Source of the DNA: an uncultured Bacteroidota bacterium
GTDB lineage: Bacteria; Bacteroidota; Bacteroidia; Chitinophagales; Saprospiraceae
Reading direction: 5' to 3'
Length of the DNA: 41,576 nucleotides
NCBI GenBank assembly: GCA_903905445.1
Contig: CAIVGO010000473.1
Span: 1 to 41,576 of the forward strand
Made by a program: the position numbers and the translations under genes
Notes under the pieces: generated by a model
Seen by the model: the letters and a program-made list of their open reading frames with translations, nothing else
What the model was told of the DNA's origin: nothing
Database searches by the model: none
Part shown: positions 40,488 through 41,576 of the stretch, piece after piece
Numbering within the stretch: position 1 is the stretch's first letter
Layout of the letters: every line of letters begins with the position of its first letter

Positions 40488-41576
40488 TTAAGGTTGATAA
40501 GTTTTGCCTTTGCGCGAAAAAAGCACCAATCGCGCATCTTTGTGGGCAGGTTTTACTTTTTCGGTGAAATAAGCGCTTGCTTTTTGCGCCACCCCGATGT
40601 TGCAAAGAAAATAACAGAATTTGCCGTCGGCATCTTTTTGCCAAAAAATATTTTGATAACCCCGCAAAGCAGGATGGTCGGCAGGCGCTTCTTTTTCCGA
40701 TCGCAGTAATTCTATGGCATATCCGCTGTACGTACCCGGCAGCGCAGCAATTTTCGGCAGGGCTTTTAACTGGGTTTCTGCATATTGCAAGGGATCCACC
40801 GGTGCGCCTTTTTCTTCGATACCGGCACCTTTTATTTTCGCATTAGGGTCGGGTTTGTTCACTTTTTGATCCATTTTTTCCTTTTTTGCCTGCTCTTTTT
40901 CCTTTTTTGCCTGTTCTTCTGCCAAAACAATTTGCGCTAAGGAAGGCCAGGTCATGGATTCCAGCGCTTCGCCCGAAACGCCGGTGATTTTCAACTCTGT
41001 CCGCCGATTTTGCTGATGGGCTTCTTCGGCACATTCTACGCCATTTTTGCAACGGTTGACTAATTCCGTTTCTCCGTAACCTTTGGAGGTAATGCGGGCA
41101 CTGTCTACGCCTTCACTAACAATATAGGCTACAGCGGCGGCGGCCCGCCGTTCCGACAATTGCAGGTTGTACGCATCATCGCCCCGGCTGTCGGTGTGCG
41201 AACCCAGTTCGACCCGCAGCCCCGGATTGTCTTTCATCAAGGTTACTACTTTATCCAATTGTTCTACGGCGTCTGGACGAATATCCCATTTATCAAAATC
41301 ATAATAGATGTTGTTGACCCTGATGCGTTTATTTATTTTTGCTTTATCTAATTCGATGTTGGTAACGAGGGTACCCATCGTATTGTTGGCCGTCAGGTTG
41401 TCGGTCACGCCTGGCGTCATGGATTTTACGCCATCCACGCACAGGATACAACCTTTGATGTTGACGTATGTTTCTATACGTTTGGCAAGGTATCCGGGTT
41501 TGCGAATCAGCATGGTATAATGGTTGCCCGGCTCAAAGGTGTGCTGAAAAAATGCTTCCGGATGATTTTTGAGTAC
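40488..41576 (-). CDS. OmpA-family protein, 5'-truncated by window edge
   Basis: The frame stays open beyond the track start (41513) to the window end ('..HTFEPGNHYTMLIRKPGY'), so the gene continues upstream and 362 residues are visible. The first part looks like the end of a carboxypeptidase-regulatory/CNA-B domain. An OmpA_C peptidoglycan-binding domain follows: 'NNIYYDFDKWDIRPDAVEQL', 'VELGSHTDSRGDDAYNLQLS', 'ERRAAAAVAYIVSEGVDSAR' and 'NRRTELKI'. A Lys/Glu linker ('EEQAKKEKEQAKKEKMDQKV') leads to a SPOR-like C-terminal module ('GYQNIFWQKDADGKFCYFLC'). It should tie outer membrane to peptidoglycan. Similar layouts occur near T9SS and gliding functions, but no such assignment is made. Confidence 0.9.
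   Translation of the reverse strand, partial: VLKNHPEAFFQHTFEPGNHYTMLIRKPGYLAKRIETYVNIKGCILCVDGVKSMTPGVTDNLTANNTMGTLVTNIELDKAKINKRIRVNNIYYDFDKWDIRPDAVEQLDKVVTLMKDNPGLRVELGSHTDSRGDDAYNLQLSERRAAAAVAYIVSEGVDSARITSKGYGETELVNRCKNGVECAEEAHQQNRRTELKITGVSGEALESMTWPSLAQIVLAEEQAKKEKEQAKKEKMDQKVNKPDPNAKIKGAGIEEKGAPVDPLQYAETQLKALPKIAALPGTYSGYAIELLRSEKEAPADHPALRGYQNIFWQKDADGKFCYFLCNIGVAQKASAYFTEKVKPAHKDARLVLFSRKGKTYQP

Noticed and set aside
1-41576. tRNA, rRNA or known riboswitch genes
   Set aside because: Reading through the intergenic regions I found no cloverleaf-like or rRNA-like sequence and no recognised riboswitch core; a covariance-model scan would be needed to exclude weak cases.

Overview
The window reads as chromosomal DNA of a Bacteroidota bacterium, most likely from the Saprospiria (Haliscomenobacter/Lewinella-like). 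Support for this: a SusC/SusD pair, three exported proteins with type IX secretion (T9SS) C-terminal sorting domains, a DUF1800/DUF1501 pair, and several promoters of the Bacteroidota form TTG-N20-TAnnTTTG in front of genes that lack a Shine-Dalgarno sequence. I cannot name a species from the sequence alone.

Layout. 1-1164: end of a WG-repeat protein. 1174-5979 (minus strand): a defence-like block with a YoeB-type toxin behind an unfamiliar 259-aa protein, a DUF1566 protein, a PD-(D/E)XK (Rpn/PDDEXK_2) protein, and an RloA-RloB ATPase/Toprim pair whose start is covered by two identical palindromes. 6245-9514: a large HYR-domain T9SS protein. 9784-12687: a helical protein of unknown function and two small outer-membrane barrel-like proteins. 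12711-15496: a TonB-dependent receptor preceded by a leader that looks like a cysteine-responsive ribosomal attenuator (35-codon ORF with five consecutive Cys codons, antiterminator, strong terminator). 15710-17255: YHS protein and ATP-grasp protein. 17303-21807 (minus): YihY, a 39-aa membrane protein missing from the ORF track, an MDMPI/DinB-like protein, a GH30-like glycosidase and an unknown 115-aa protein.

21844-25800 is repeat-rich. It holds an internally deleted remnant of the MDMPI gene, interspersed AT-rich repeats, an MgtC-family gene, a nitroreductase, a DUF6629 gene bracketed by two ~84-bp elements with terminal inverted repeats, a small coiled-coil gene, nested hairpins, and an internally deleted remnant of the 193-aa gene found at 29964. 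25801-31196 (minus): DUF1501/DUF1800, two unknown genes and a VapBC-like pair. 31284-33905: a beta-propeller phosphoesterase. 34056-34387: a higher-order tandem repeat ending in a hairpin. 34433-39181: a SusD/SusC operon. 39385-39560: dispersed repeat and a perfect 28-bp inverted repeat. 39647-41576: a monoacylglycerol-lipase-like hydrolase and the end of an OmpA-family protein that runs off the window.

The main theme is nutrient uptake and polymer processing at the cell surface (SusCD, TonB receptor, GH30, T9SS proteins), together with a defence block and much recent local rearrangement. The strongest candidate for an undescribed system is the poly-Cys leader/attenuator at 12711-12911.
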